Shown: positions 35,603 to 48,181 of the stretch, one piece after another
Position numbering within the stretch: the stretch's first letter is position 1
Layout of the letters: every line of letters begins with the position of its first letter
Source: Xanthoparmelia taractica
Taxonomy: Eukaryota > Ascomycota > Lecanoromycetes > Lecanorales > Parmeliaceae
DNA: 64,000 nt
NCBI GenBank assembly: GCA_033085395.1
Contig: JANQBS010000078.1
Location: 1-64,000, forward strand
Direction of reading: 5' to 3'
The notes under the pieces: model-generated
The model's input: only the letters and a program-made list of their open reading frames with translations
Told to the model about the DNA's origin: nothing
Databases searched by the model: none
Program-made: the position numbers and the translations under genes

Positions 35603-38475
35603 GATGGTGGTGGTGTTGGTGTTGGGTTTGCTTGAGGCACTTGGTCAGTGGAAGAGAGAGATGTGTGTGTGTGTGTGTGTGTATGTTTGTTGCAAGGCGT
35701 TCGAAGGTGCTGGTCTGAATGTAAAGGATGATGAGAGCCTGGGGCATGGGAGGTAGGCTTTATACCTACCCCAGACCCGCCATACAGGTGACCAAGAGAG
35801 AATGTGTTATCGCTTGCGTTCGCTCCCCCCCCACTTATGTGGGGTCTCTCTATATCAAAGTGGGATGCTACCGAATCTCAAAATAGGGAAGAAGTCCGAT
35901 GCAAGAAGCCCCGTGCCAATTTCCAAGAATACATACCAAGTATCCAGCGCATTTTAGATTGTGGTCACGATCTTCCACTGGACCATAAAGGCACCAACCC
36001 ACCCTCAACGGTATGACATGCATCGACAATGGATACATAATAGGCTGATCAGCCGAGCCGGCAAGCTCCTGGATCGGCCTTGGCTTTCACAGTCGCCACC
36101 ATCCCATTGGCGAGAACCCCTCTCTCTAGCGCTGGGAATGTCAGGTACACGCTCGGCTGCGTGCATGAATTCAATATCCGTTCAAAACGCGCTACTGCGA
36201 GCGGTCTTCATTTCGCACTGCTAATGCATGACATTGAGACCTTGGCCATGCTCTGCCCTCTCTGCTCAGCGAGGCGATGGATGTGTACGGGCAGTAGCTC
36301 AGGACGCTATGGCATCCTAGAGAGTCTTGTCCCTCGGCATGCAATCGGCCAACTCTGGTGGATCCAAAGATCAGCAAAGAAAGCAAGGTGTGGAGGGACG
36401 ATTGGTCGAATAAAGAGTACTGAAGCCACTTGGCTTCAGTACCTGTACTTCATCTCCGTCTTATCAATAATGTGAGAACCATATTTTGCAACCCTGCCCA
36501 TTCAAGATTTCGTGCATTAGGAGAATCTTAAGCTTAGGCTTGAAACTCTTGGCGTTTCTGCTCTGGCTGTTGACGATGTTCTTCCCCTACAATCCACTTG
36601 CAATAGCCCCTCTGAGACATATAGTCTCCGTCCTGAGAAACAAGTTCGAAACCCACCCAACGAGAAAAAGGCGGGACCCGTAATAACTGCTGAACCACAA
36701 AGCATTCATCATCAATAGCTCAAATAGCAAAGCATTCCTCGCCTTGGACATCCGACTTTGAAATCCCCACTCAAAGTCCGTAGCCGAACTGGATCGAGCG
36801 AAGCAATTTCATGCCGAGACTACCCTAAGCTTGGTTCACGCCAACGCTTTGCGGGATTTTCAGCGCCAAAGGCAAGAGAAACGCACGTGTTCCGGACTAT
36901 TGGAGGAGCACTGCTCTTACAGAGTCCCATCAAGCGCTGAGTTGAGGACTTTGGAGGCTGGCGGTCTTTGCGTAAGGATATGGACGGCAGATATATTTGG
37001 GTGAGTCGTTCATCATGGTTGAGGGGGGAATTATAAGTGTCAGGTGTACGTAGACAAACAGCCAGAATGGGACGGGTGGCCGGCTTTCTCAAAGCGCCGC
37101 GAGGTGATTTCGATCTTCACGCTCAATTACTCACGGCCCTCCCTCTAAGAGCGTCAAAATCTTACCTACCCAACAACCCCTCCACCGCAATCACACAAGG
37201 GTAGCCACGAAAATAGGCTGCCGCAATCCTCAGCCAGGTTCTCAAACTTGATACCGAAGTTATGGAGCCGTTCGTTGCGTCACTCCTATGCGCATAGGCA
37301 TATCCGAGTCAGCCTTGCTGCATCTGCTTGCAAGATATTAGGATATTAGTAGATCTACTTTCACAGACCATAACGTAATAAATCAGAAGAATATACAAAG
37401 CTGGATTTGAAAATTTTAAAGAGATTCATCGAGGTGTCCCGCCTGCAACGCTACGTAATAGCGCACGCACCAGACAGGCCCAATTCCCTGTCGCGTCTTC
37501 TTTTCCTCCCAGAAACGGGCAACATTTTGAGTGGGTGACCTACCGGAGAGGAATGAGAGCGTTGTATTAATGTACGATGGGTAACCATTACCAGCAGATC
37601 TGCACGAATTGGGCGCCTATCGTGTACCTCTGCGAAACATTCTGCGAATCGATCGGCTGCACCATACCTAGCAGGTCACTCTCTTGTGCCGATCATTGCA
37701 GCCAGTCAGTACATGGCTCGACCCTTGCACCCCAACCAAAGAAATCTTTGAGGTTGTCGGCATCAGCGAAAGCCATTTGAGAGGCTTTCCAAAGTAACTA
37801 TCCTTGGCAAGCCATGCTCTTCGACTACAGTATGGTCGACAACGTTGCAGACATAGGATTGTCTAGAATCTGGCCTGGCAGCTTTTTAGGTTCAATTTCT
37901 AGTAGGCGTAGATAGCGGAGTGCACGAAGGAGATGTCGATAATAATGAAAGATTCGGAATTTGGCGAGCCATATGCTTCAGTTATATCTCCTGCAGCTGT
38001 CAAGCCTCGTTCACCCGTCCGGATGGCGTCGGTCTTCTGTCCCAAGCAACTGTGCAAAATCGTTGATACAGGCGTGCATGGATCAGATCAAGCAGACTGA
38101 GAAAGACCTTATGGCATCCCAGGAGTCGCTATAGCTACTCATGGTAGGTATAAATTAAACGTAAGTGTAGCTGTTCGTAGAGCCTAAGGTAAGGTAGGAC
38201 TGAGAGAGAGATGCTGAGGTAGAGGGAAGTATAGCGGGTCTTGGCAGAGAATCAAGCTTTCAAGAAAGGTTTAGCGCTTGCCGGTAGATCCTCGGCGTAA
38301 CCCGGGCTTCGGAGAATTCATACTGTATACCTTGGTGTACTTTACATCTACTCTTCTCCAGCATCAGGGGCATTTTAGCATTTTGAACTGCATCAACATC
38401 AATTCTGCTTCTTCCAATGTCTGTATAACTACTTGTATAACCCATCTGACTCTTCATTGCTCCTGCCAGCTCCCC
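35603..38475. other. Intergenic, no supported gene
   Basis: Contains a (TG)n microsatellite at about 35662-35682 and the promoter of the small secreted protein. From 36 to 38.4 kb there are only short ORFs without motifs. The last ~200 bp is the presumed promoter of the glycosyltransferase gene. Confidence 0.4.
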
Positions 38476-39657
38476 ATGCAGCAGGCTATGGCCGCACGTC
38501 GGCGACCGCTTCTCTTCATCGCTGTTCCCGCCCTGGTTCTCATCTACTTCTTCAGCTTCACTGGGAAACATTCCACACCATTCACATATCCTCCAACACC
38601 TCCTTCTGAGAGGCTAGGGACACACGCGGGTCTTGAGAATTGTACGGATGATTTCGACGAAAGCTATGAGGGCCTCCGTGTACGCCAGGCAACCATGCTG
38701 TATGAGGGGGACAAGGATAAACTCAGAGGGATCTACGAGCGATGCGTCGAGACACATCGAAAGCATGGCGATAGATGGGGAGTTCCGACGCATGTGCTTG
38801 GCCACGCTCTGTATGAGGACAACTCGTTTTTCAACAAGCCTGCTTACTTGCAGTCGCTCATAATGGTCGAGTTGGCCAAGCCTGCAACCAAACGGGCCGA
38901 CTGGATAGTGTAAGTCGGTGCTGTCTCCCAATGCTGGCATATGTATCTGACAATAGATGCTAGGTGGTTTGATGGCGACAGTGTCATCATGAACCCAGAA
39001 ATCCCCTGGACCATCTTCCTTCCACCCTCCGACCTCCACGATTACCACATACTCGGGACTCAAGACAACAATGGGTTTAATGCGGGCATGCTCATACTAC
39101 GGGTTGACCAATGGACGGTCCGAGCACTCAGTCAAGTCCTTGCCCTTCCCGTTCTACAACCAAGCGTCGGTCTTCCATTCTACGACCAGAGCGCCCTAGA
39201 CTGGGTCTTTCAATTACCGGCCAACCAAGAACATTTCATCTTTCAGCCTCGCCACTGGTGGAACCGATACTTCTTCACGGATGATGGCGATCAACCGGGC
39301 GAGATGCTGCTACATTTCGCTGGCATTGGTGCCCAGTCTGGCGGCGGCAGCCAAGAAAAAGGTGGTGTGATGCAAAAGTACTTGGACAGGGCAGAGACTG
39401 AACCGCAGAGCTGGACAAGAGATCTCTCAAAGACACCATATGAGAAAGAGACCAAGGCTTTTTGGGATGACGTGAGGAATGCGAAAGAGACGCTGCAAAA
39501 GACTGGGAAGTGGTTCAGGGATCATCCGGCGAACAAGCGTGTCCATGAGGTGCAAGAGGCTGAAAAGGTTTTACGTGAGACACTGCTGAGGGAAGCGGAC
39601 AAGGTGGATTGGCTGTCTGGAAACACAACGCAGCTGCAGAAGCTCCTGCGGGATTGA
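38476..39657 (+). CDS. GT34-family glycosyltransferase (alpha-galactosyl/mannosyltransferase type)
   Basis: Two exons, 38476-38909 and 38964-39657, with a 54-nt intron (GTAAGT..TAG, branch CTGAC). The sum is 1128 nt, 375 residues plus stop; the ATG at 38488 is an alternative start. Type II membrane topology: a short basic cytosolic end, then one membrane segment at residues ~11-29 and a luminal catalytic domain. Family signatures seen: THRKHGDRWG (H-x-x-HG), then DWIVWFDGDSVIMNP with the metal-binding D148-G-D150 spanning the splice junction, then NNGFNAGMLILR, DQSALDWV and LLHFAG. These are typical of GT34 (Gma12/Mnn10-type) Golgi enzymes that add galactose or mannose to N-glycans or cell-wall mannan. 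The length is close to family norm. Acceptor and sugar are not predictable. The C-terminal ~80 residues are helical and charged. Confidence 0.88.
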
Positions 39658-41213
39658 AATGTTTCAAGAATCGGAGGAGTGCAACATCAGGGAATAGGGA
39701 AGCATGGTTATGAAGAAAGCTACCAGGTCCACGTCAAACGCGTTCCGACTCGGGTTTTAGAGTGGCAGCCTTGGTCGTCGTTGACCGTAGCGCACAAGGC
39801 TCATCAGCACTACCGCAACAATCACGGGACCAGCCACGCTCATCACCTCACATTACCAGATCCTCTTACTCATGTCGACCATGTCGGCCTTCATCATTCG
39901 TTTCTTGGGGGAAGACTCTGGTCCGCGGAAACACATGGACTATCATATTTCAAAAACGCCGGGTCACCACACATACTCTCACAATGCCATAGGCAGCGTC
40001 GACCTATGGAGGGAAAAGCGGCCCCGAGTCAGTCGTCGATCGGGTACGGTTTTTCGTACCAACGAAAAATCTAACATATGTATAACCTTTCAGCATTGCT
40101 GGTACCTGTCATCATTCAGATTAGCATGGTGTTGGAGTTAGGGGGAGCGCTTGGTGGATAAAGGGCAGCGCAGCTAAAATAGGACCGATTTTTTGCAAGC
40201 CACCTTGTTGACTGAAGTGCAGTGACAACAGCCATGTGTCTAGACTAACCTAGCTTCAACGTCTTCCACGTGGCCAAAACTGATCTGGCTACCTAGCGCA
40301 GCTACACCAAGGAGATAGTATTGACCGAGCCTCATAAGCATTGCAATTCATCGTGCCACGCATTTGGCTCATTCCTCGCTAATCTGTCGTCATTGTTTCA
40401 ATCATCACCATTCCATATTCATCTTCATTGGTTGTTGATGCGGGACCGCCATCGCAGCCGCATACACGTGTACCTATTGGTATATCCAGTCATGTAATCT
40501 CCGCAGTAAGAGTTTCTACAACAGCAGTGCAAGGCTCCTCTGTCAGAAAAATGTTCCTGTATCAGATCTCCTCTTCTTTCCGCCAGCCTTATCTGATCTC
40601 CCCAAGACGCCACGGTACCTGACCGCGTCTCTACCATCCTCTATCTACATTACGCTGCCTTGCCTTCCTCCCACCTCCACTGCGCTCTCCTACCTCCTCC
40701 CGCCTACATTACGCTGTTCCACTCCGACCTCCCTCACCCAACCCCCTTAAAACGCTACACTACTTAACCTCTCTACTTCCTCGATCTCCCTCTTTCTCCC
40801 TCACCTCTATCCTTATCCTCTTATCGTAATCCCTCCCCGCCAGCCCAATCCCCCTTTCCTTCCCTACCCTCCCTATCACAGCATCAGATATCCAAATCCA
40901 AATCCACACTCCTCTATCCACACTCCATTCGCAATCCTATTCCCCATCCGCCTACCCACCCACCCATCGGCCCACTCACCCTCCACCAACATCTCAAAAA
41001 TCTACACCGAAATTTTCCCCCCGCCATACCCGAGAACATCTTCCATCCCTACGATTCTCATCTATCCATCTACTTCTACAAAAGTAAAGTAATGTAAAAT
41101 GAAGTAAAGATTCTCCATCCCATCCCATCCCATCCCATACCCTACTCTACCCTACCGAACCATACCGTATCATACCGTACCATAATCGTCCAGAGAAGGA
41201 GGCGAAAGTGCGT

Positions 41214-41257
41214 CTTTTCTTTTCTTTTCTTTTCTTTTCTTTTCTTTTCTTTTCTTT
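41214..41257 (+). repeat. (TTTTC)n microsatellite
   Basis: About eight or nine perfect TTTTC units. Confidence 0.9.
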
Positions 41258-41828
41258 CATAATTGAAGAGCTGGTGTTAATGGGGATGAGGATGGGGATG
41301 GACATGGGGATGGGGATGGGGATAGGGCGTGTTGTCGGGGTGTGTCTTGGGGTGTATGTATGTATGGATGGATGGACGCAGCGCTGACGCGGACGGTAAA
41401 ATTTTACGTGAGATGGGATGGTAGGGGTATGGTACAACGGCGCGAGAAAAGGAGTGAGAGCGAGAGAGGGAGGTGCATGGAGTAAGTATCCTATAAAGGG
41501 AGTGAGTAAGGGGCGAAATTCATAACGAGCTACAGGCGAAAGGTCGGGCGAAGGTTGAAGGTGCAGGTGGTGCGGAGTGTGCTTTTCAGGGGTGTGGTGA
41601 AGAAATTCTCAACTTCGGGAATTAACGTTAAGGACTAAGTGCACGCAAACTCACTACCACACGACTCAGCGCTCCGACACGGCATTCAAGGCCCGATACT
41701 TCAAAGCGAGGTAAAGGGGAGTAGTGGTAGTAGAAAGGAAGGGAAGGGAAGGGAAAGTGAAGGGGATCATGAGAGTTGATTATATTGGGGAGGGAAAGGG
41801 GACATGGTTTGACTTACTGCTCTTTCTC

Positions 41829-41829
41829 T

Positions 41830-41872
<43 letters not shown>
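41829..41872 (+). repeat. (TTTC)n microsatellite
   Basis: About ten TTTC units, nearly perfect. Confidence 0.9.
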
Positions 41873-41874
<2 letters not shown>

Positions 41875-42184
41875 TTTGCTTGCTCAAGCCTATCACGTCG
41901 TATGCCTTGATTTCCAATTCTTCTTATTTCTTCGAGTACCAAACCGTAAAGCAATGTATGTGATGAAAGCAAACCGGTGGGATGGGGCTTGTAGTACGTG
42001 TAATGGTTGAGTATATGGGATGTAGATCTTACTATGTATCTACCCAGCCGATAATAATAATATAATATGTAATCCCGATCAATATATGTACCGTGAATAT
42101 AATCATACCATACACCCTTCCTTATTCCCTCCCCCCCCCCCCCCCCTTCCTCTCCCTAATTTACTCAACCTCAGGCAGCGAGGC

Positions 42185-44171
42185 TTAAACACCCTCCCCC
42201 GAGTTCCTTCTCCAGGACATATACCTCTGCCACGTCTCCGACCAAACCATAAACCTCACACTCTTAAACGCCGCATCAAAAACCCTCTCATCAAACTCCG
42301 CCGGCACCTTAACCCCCTCAAGCACATCACCCCCCGCACCCCCATCAGCCCCGATTTCATTTTCGCGCACGTGCACAATATGCTCGCTGCTATCGTTGCC
42401 GCTGCTTTTACGACTCATAGTGTGTAACGGGTATGAGGCAGGGGATGAAGAAGCAGCGTTGCCAAAGTAGCCGTGCGAGTTAGCGTTGTCTTCGCGGCTG
42501 TTGTTGTCGACGGGGGGTTCGTCGTCCCAGGGGGTGATTTTGGAGGAGATGGGGGTTGCGATGCTAGGGGATCGGGAATGTTTGACCGAGGCGACGAGGG
42601 CGGTGGCGGGGCCGAAGATGGCGTCGAGAGTGTTGTAGATGTTTGATTCGATGTTGATCGGGTACGAAGCCGTTGCCGAATGGACGAGGGAGATGAAGAT
42701 GCTGAGGGCGACGCGGAACATAGCGCTTCTGGCTCTCCGGAAATCGGCGTTCGATTTGCAGTTGTCGTGGAAGGATTTCTGGCACTGTTGGGTAAAGGCG
42801 ATGACTTTGGTGAGGAAGATGATGTTTTCGCCGTTGAGTTCCATGCAGGAGGCGTAGACTTGGAGGCCGTCGTGGTTGCCGTGCAGGCAAGCGTCAAGGG
42901 AGTCCATCGGGTACATTTTGCCCTTTTTGGAGGACGCTTTGGTGGATCCTTTGGTTTTGAGGGAGTTTTGCGAACCGCCGAGGGTGGTGCCCTCGTCGAG
43001 GGATTGGAGCTGCCTTTTTTGGTCAAATTCTGCGAGGGCGTTGTTGATTTCGCGGGCTGCTTTCTTGTTCTTGAAAATGGCGTAGATGGGGAAACCGAGG
43101 GTGACTATTTCGATGGTCATCAGGCCGGGAATGAGCCTAGGCGCGTCGTTGGTGAGCGAAGGTGTACATTCAAAGGATCCCATGGTGTGCTTACCACATT
43201 GCAGGGAGCCAGTATTTGTTGACTGGCGCGAACTTGTCGCTATATACAGCTGCCAGCCATACAGGAGCTCCAGGAAGCCTAACAGGTTAGCTTCTCCTTT
43301 CAAGTTTCAAGGACAAGGCTAGCATACCCAGCGATGATGGCCAGCGTGGTTTGTAGCCGCCAATGGTAAATGTCTTTAATCATGCGGATATTCCAGAGCA
43401 GGTACGGGCCGAAGGCATAGTTCCACAAGAATTGCCATATTACGGTTGGGACCCTTTCCAGTTGTCAGTATTTCTCCCGCCAGCGCACCCTGATCAAGCC
43501 TACCATTCCCATCCTCGTCGACATAGACCTGGAGACGTATGATGGTCGACTACGCCGTAGTGATTGAACTTGCGAGAGATGTTGTAGATGATGAAAGACA
43601 CAGTAAACTAGAGAATCCTTGATTAGCTATTGTCCTGCATTCGATGGTTCTCGGTGCTTACCTGGATGATGATGCCAATCAATACGAATCCCTCATATTT
43701 ACCCTTGGAGCTAACACTCTGCCACCAAACCTTGAGGCGAAAGGCCCAATATTTGGGACCGCCAATCCCCTTTCCCTTTGGAAATATAGGCTTGAAAAGC
43801 TCTTCCTTTGTGATCAAGGCAGCCTGTCCTCGGCTGACAATGAGCAGTTGCTGGTTATAGGCTTGATACAAGCCGATACCGATGGGCAGGTACAGGCACA
43901 TGCACCAATATTCTACCTGACAGGGGAAAGCGCCGTTCATGGTGTAGACGATGAAGACTGCGAATGTAAAGACGTGCATCGTAAGGACAGACAAGAGCAT
44001 GAGTGGGACATTTCGCATTCGGAGGACGGGATGCTTGCGGTATAACCAGGTGAAGAAGCATGCCGAGTAGAAGAAGAGCGAGTATACGGTGATGAAGACG
44101 ATGTTGGAGATGCCATAGCCGTCAAGATTCTCTGGACCGAAGTTGAATCCGCCTGGGTTGAGGTAAACCAT
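42185..44171 (-). CDS. Seven-transmembrane protein with C-terminal RGS domain (GprK/RgsA-type)
   Basis: Five exons on the minus strand: 44171-43662, 43607-43504, 43453-43328, 43278-43195 and 43136-42185. Introns are 54, 50, 49 and 58 nt, all GT-AG with TGAC or CTAAC-like branch sites. The sum is 1776 nt, 591 residues plus stop. I start at 44171 (CACAATGG); an in-frame ATG 25 codons upstream is possible. The N-terminal ~290 residues have about seven hydrophobic segments, including NIVFITVYSLFFYSACFFTW and IIIQFTVSFIIYNI. NKYWLPAMW and LIPGLMTIEIVTLGFPIY lead into the last helix. The C-terminal part holds RGS hallmarks: CMELNGENIIFL near residue 370 and FDAAFKSVRFMVW near 565, separated by a Ser-rich insertion. 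RGS domains accelerate GTP hydrolysis by G-alpha subunits, so it probably tunes heterotrimeric G-protein signalling at the plasma membrane. Confidence 0.85.
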
Positions 44172-47100
44172 TGTGAGGGTTTGATATGGGTGTCGTGCGG
44201 GAAGAGGAGACCTGCTTCCGGTGCTGCTAATGATCCTTGTATACACTCATCGATGATGGTAGGCTGGGAGAGTGAGCGGGCCAAGCAAATCTTCACTGTT
44301 TCCTTTTCAACAATTGAATGAAGAACCAAGGCTGCTGAGGAGTTCAGCTCTGGGAGGCGAGGGGGGATCTGGAGAGGATTCTGTGGCGGATGGAAGAGGT
44401 TGTCGTTGGAGAAGTCACACCATGCCAATCGAATCACACTCCAGAGATAGATTTACTCACATACGCTCACATCGATGATGTTCAAAGACTGCTGCTTAGA
44501 CAAGGCAGGAAAGGAAGTGAAGGCGTCAGGAAAAGAAGAGGGCGCAAGATGTTGATATTACGGGAGGTGCATAAGAGAAAGTAAGACGGCACTTTAGAGT
44601 GGGGAAATGCACTAGAGACGCAACAATGGCAGCTGGGATGTGACAGACTTACCGAGGGGAAGGGTTCATCGCCTCTCCCGTGAATCCTATTGGATGAAGA
44701 GAATGACCCAAAGGTATATCGGAAGCCAATCTCATGTACGAGGCTCGAAAAGTCAGTCGTCAGAAATGCAAGGTACTTTTTGCCCCCAAATCGTCGCATG
44801 GGCATGGCGCGATCTTACTCGCATCCGGCTAGAATCCTACAGCCCGTCATCACCTTAAATGCTTAGATGCTACCGTAGCGTGGGAGAGCAGGGTTCTCGG
44901 TTCGCTCGGAAAGACTTGAAGGGTTTTCAAAACGCCGAGTTGAATGCAGCAAGCGCAAGAGACACGGAGGTGGTGGGAAAGAGAAAAGATAGGCGGTCGA
45001 CGGCAAGGCTTGAAGAGATGATTGGGTCAAGGCATGAAGAGGAGAGTGACGGACGTCCATTTGCCTCTTGACTAGCTCGGTAGCCTCGGACCAGCTAAGG
45101 CTTAGAGAATAAGAATAACAACAAATCCAACACGAGCGTTCCTGGGCCATAACGGACCGTCCGTATCTTAAGCGTTCAGGGTTCGAAGAAGATGCAGCTT
45201 GCCGTGAGCCTCGAGTAATGAGTTGGCCAAAGGACCAAACTCGCTGTGGCCATAGGCTGAGGTGCGGTATAAGATCAAGGCAGATTAAAGAGAAAGATAA
45301 GACGCAGAAAAGTTGCATGTAGTGCGAAGAAGAAGATGGGGGTGCACCTTAGTTGAAAAGCCCAGGCTTGGCATTTCTTGAATCAAAATCTCCCGATCGT
45401 TTAGTTTACCGCTAGTGTACGTTTACTCCTAGTTCCAACGCTAAATCACTAAGGTAAGCGAAACCCCTCCATTCAACTGCAATACCTTCCACCAGGACAC
45501 AGAGTTTCAACGCCCACAAGGTCAATCAATATATTAATAAGTATCATACTTCAAATAGAGTGAAAAGTAACCTGCCAATACAATTCAATCCCATGGCCCG
45601 TGCGTGCATTCGATCCCAGTCAGTCATAGGCTGAGTTCTTCGGCAACATGCACGGCTCGCAGTAGTCATCATCCCTGCTGCATCGTCTTCGCTGTGCCGC
45701 GTCGGAAGCCCAAGCTTGACAGCGAGAACAAGACCGCACCCTGAGGGTCCTTGGGCAGAGTTCCTTGAGAAAACCATATTCTTGCCACTCGAGTCGAGAT
45801 ACATATATACGGTTTACCCGCCAGTGGTGAGGAGAATCCGCGACCCTTCGACCCCTCAAATGCCTATGAAAACTTTCACTACATTACAAACTCCAGATGG
45901 AAAGTTTGAATCAAATAATAATATATCAAACCCTTACGGATAGATCTGTTAGTATTAGGGCTTCATCTACTTTTCTTATAACGTGATCTTCTATGGTGTG
46001 TACCAGGATGTCAATTATTCAAAGAGGAGTGCTCGTAAGGTCTTAGCGCTAGGCTTGAAGTGGCAAAACATTGTTTTCCTCAAGAAAAACTCTGGAAGAC
46101 ACCAAGGAAAGATTAAAATTAAAACATATTAAAGAAATAAATTTATCGATAATAAAAAGGGGACCTTCGTTGGTGTCTGGAGCGAGAAACCATCGTGCTC
46201 TAAGGATTCTTAGGGGCCCAAAATGGCTGCGTCCACTTATTCCCCTCACAGCCTTTCTTTGAATAACAACTGTACGATGGATAGTTGATGATAGCTCTAT
46301 CTACCGACTAATTCGCTGTTCGAAATATAGCTCTAGGGCGAGCGACAGTAAGCCGGTTCGATTCCTTGCCCCTATGGCTCCATGGTATGGTCGGCGAAAC
46401 CTCATCCTTAGCCCGATCGCTCTACCCAGTAGGAGACGAGAAACAAAAACAACGACTTGCCCCAATCACAACGAAAGAATAATAAGGCGTCGGAATAAGC
46501 TGGGTCGCTGGTGAATGTGGCTTGCGATTGATGGATCGGTGGATAGATCAATGAACTTTCTTACTTGTCAATTTTCATTATGTACGACATACTCGAGTTA
46601 CTTTAACGAGATATTAGTATAGAAAGTACAGTACTATCTTTGATGCTCCATAACGGTAAGTTTGATAAATCTAGATGCTCAAACCATCCCATCTCATCTC
46701 AAAAACCGGAGGTGTCTCCTGTAGAGTTCCAGACGACCCCTACTCCACTCCGCCACGCGCCAAAATCCCCTTACTTTTACAAGATATAGACTAGGATATT
46801 AGCGCAGAATCTCTCGCTTACATCACTACTCTCCACACGCGAGATTAAATCGTATATACACCAAGCGAGCCGCGGACACTTTTAGTATTCATGCTGGAGA
46901 GAAGAGAATTGCACCTCCCGCCTCGCCTCGCCGAATCTGCCTCGGAGTCGGAGAGATGGGTCTACCAGGCTAGCGAGCGGTAAGGTATTTGGAATTCTCT
47001 TGGTGCAAAAGACCGAGACCTCGTCAATCTTACTCTTGAAATTTTACATGCCATGAGACGAGATTCAATATGGGTCACGGGACCGGACAGGGTCATGTCT

Positions 47101-47723
47101 TGCCTTGTTTTGCTAATACGTCGTTGTGGGTGATTGAGTGGTGAGACTTGAGATATGGCAAAGATTTGCATCCAGGTCGAAGCTGGCAACATCACAAGGA
47201 TGGCAGACAGAATATCTTGCAGTGGTAGAGGGCAGGGAACTGCAGATGGCGTTGTAGCGGTTGCTGAAATAACGCCCCAGGGAAAGACGCAGGTGCGAAA
47301 GGTATGTGCTGATGTTTCATGGGTTGTTGATAGAGAATGGGGGTAAGTCAATGAAAGCAAGGAATTTTCGACTGACGAAGTGACAACGCGGCCACGGCGG
47401 AAAAGCGTCTCGGCGGCAAAAGGCGACCACAGCTATACAAAGATGATGGCAACGACAACACCATGACAATGGAAAGACGAAATCCTCAAGGCAAACGTGC
47501 ACTTCGTCAAATGGACTCTGGGCTGGACAAATAGGTAGCGCCAGGCACTCGGCCAGTGGACTTTGGCAAGGATGTGCATATCTCAGGTGTATCGTACACT
47601 GCTCCCGCACGTCATCTCGGGCATGCACTTCACACTTCTCAGCCCAACATACGATCTGTATCTTAGCTCTTCCTTCAACACCTCAATCACACGCGTTCCA
47701 GCTCTTGGCCATGGGTATCACAT
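44172..47723. other. Intergenic, no supported gene
   Basis: A 3.5 kb stretch with only short ORFs on both strands. A tRNA-like B-box (GGTTCGATTCC at about 46354) does not fold into a tRNA. The first ~1 kb is presumably promoter and leader of the RGS-receptor gene. Confidence 0.4.
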
Positions 47724-48181
47724 CTAGCAGCAGCACTCGCAGCATCCCTTGCAGCATTCGAAGCAGACGATAGCGTCGATACTATAGAGGACGCCATGAT
47801 CAGTCAATCATGTTCAGCTAAAGTACGCAATTTGGCCCAAGTGAAGTCCGCATTGCGACTCTCGAGGTACGACTAGGCAGTCTGCTAAGGGAGGAATGGG
47901 AGTGCGAAGCGGTAGGAGACATGCTACTCACCAATCACCAATGACACCACCACCACGCATCGACACTTGCGGCTCAGCTTCCATGCTCATCTTGCTGGAG
48001 CTCTGAAGGTGAGACAGGTTAGCGGTGACACAGAACGATGGAGAGATAGGCTTCAGTGTAAGTTCACATCACATACAGGCTGCTCGGAGATGATATCCTG
48101 CGCTGAACCGTCGCGTAGATGGGCGCCCATTGGCTTCTCGGGCTCAGGTTGGATGTCAACGGTCTTGAAGTTTTGCGACAT
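47724..48181 (-). CDS. Small protein with cysteine-rich (CYSTM-like) C-terminal tail, 77 residues
   Basis: Three short exons on the minus strand: 48181-48077, 48002-47932 and 47781-47724. Introns are 74 nt (GTATGT..CAG) and 150 nt (GTGAGT..TAG). The sum is 234 nt, 77 residues plus stop. The N-terminal ~58 residues are hydrophilic. They are followed by SMRGGGVIGDC and a tail CFECCKGCCECCC with nine cysteines in the last thirteen residues. A Gly-rich RGGG spacer followed by a cysteine-packed tail is the pattern of CYSTM-type cysteine-rich tail-anchored proteins of fungi and plants, associated with stress tolerance and membrane attachment. Here the tail is short, so palmitoylation or metal binding are alternative explanations. 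Every exon joins in phase, which supports the model even though no single exon exceeds 105 nt. Confidence 0.75.

Larger units (their letters stand above)
39658..42184. other. Low-complexity intergenic region
   Basis: No supported gene. From 40620 to 41100 the plus strand is strongly C- and T-rich. Simple repeats: CATCC-type pentamers at 41115-41140, (TTTTC)n at 41214-41257, (TTTC)n at 41829-41872 and a 16-base C run at 42131-42146. Confidence 0.5.

Noticed and set aside
35559..35756. Plus-strand ORF with a hydrophobic start
   Set aside because: It is antisense to the exon of the small secreted protein and ends in a TG-repeat-encoded Cys/Val run.
46325..46376. tRNA-like A-box and B-box words (TAGCTC..GG and GGTTCGATTCC)
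   Set aside because: Spacing is too short for an anticodon arm, and no matching acceptor stem could be drawn on either strand.
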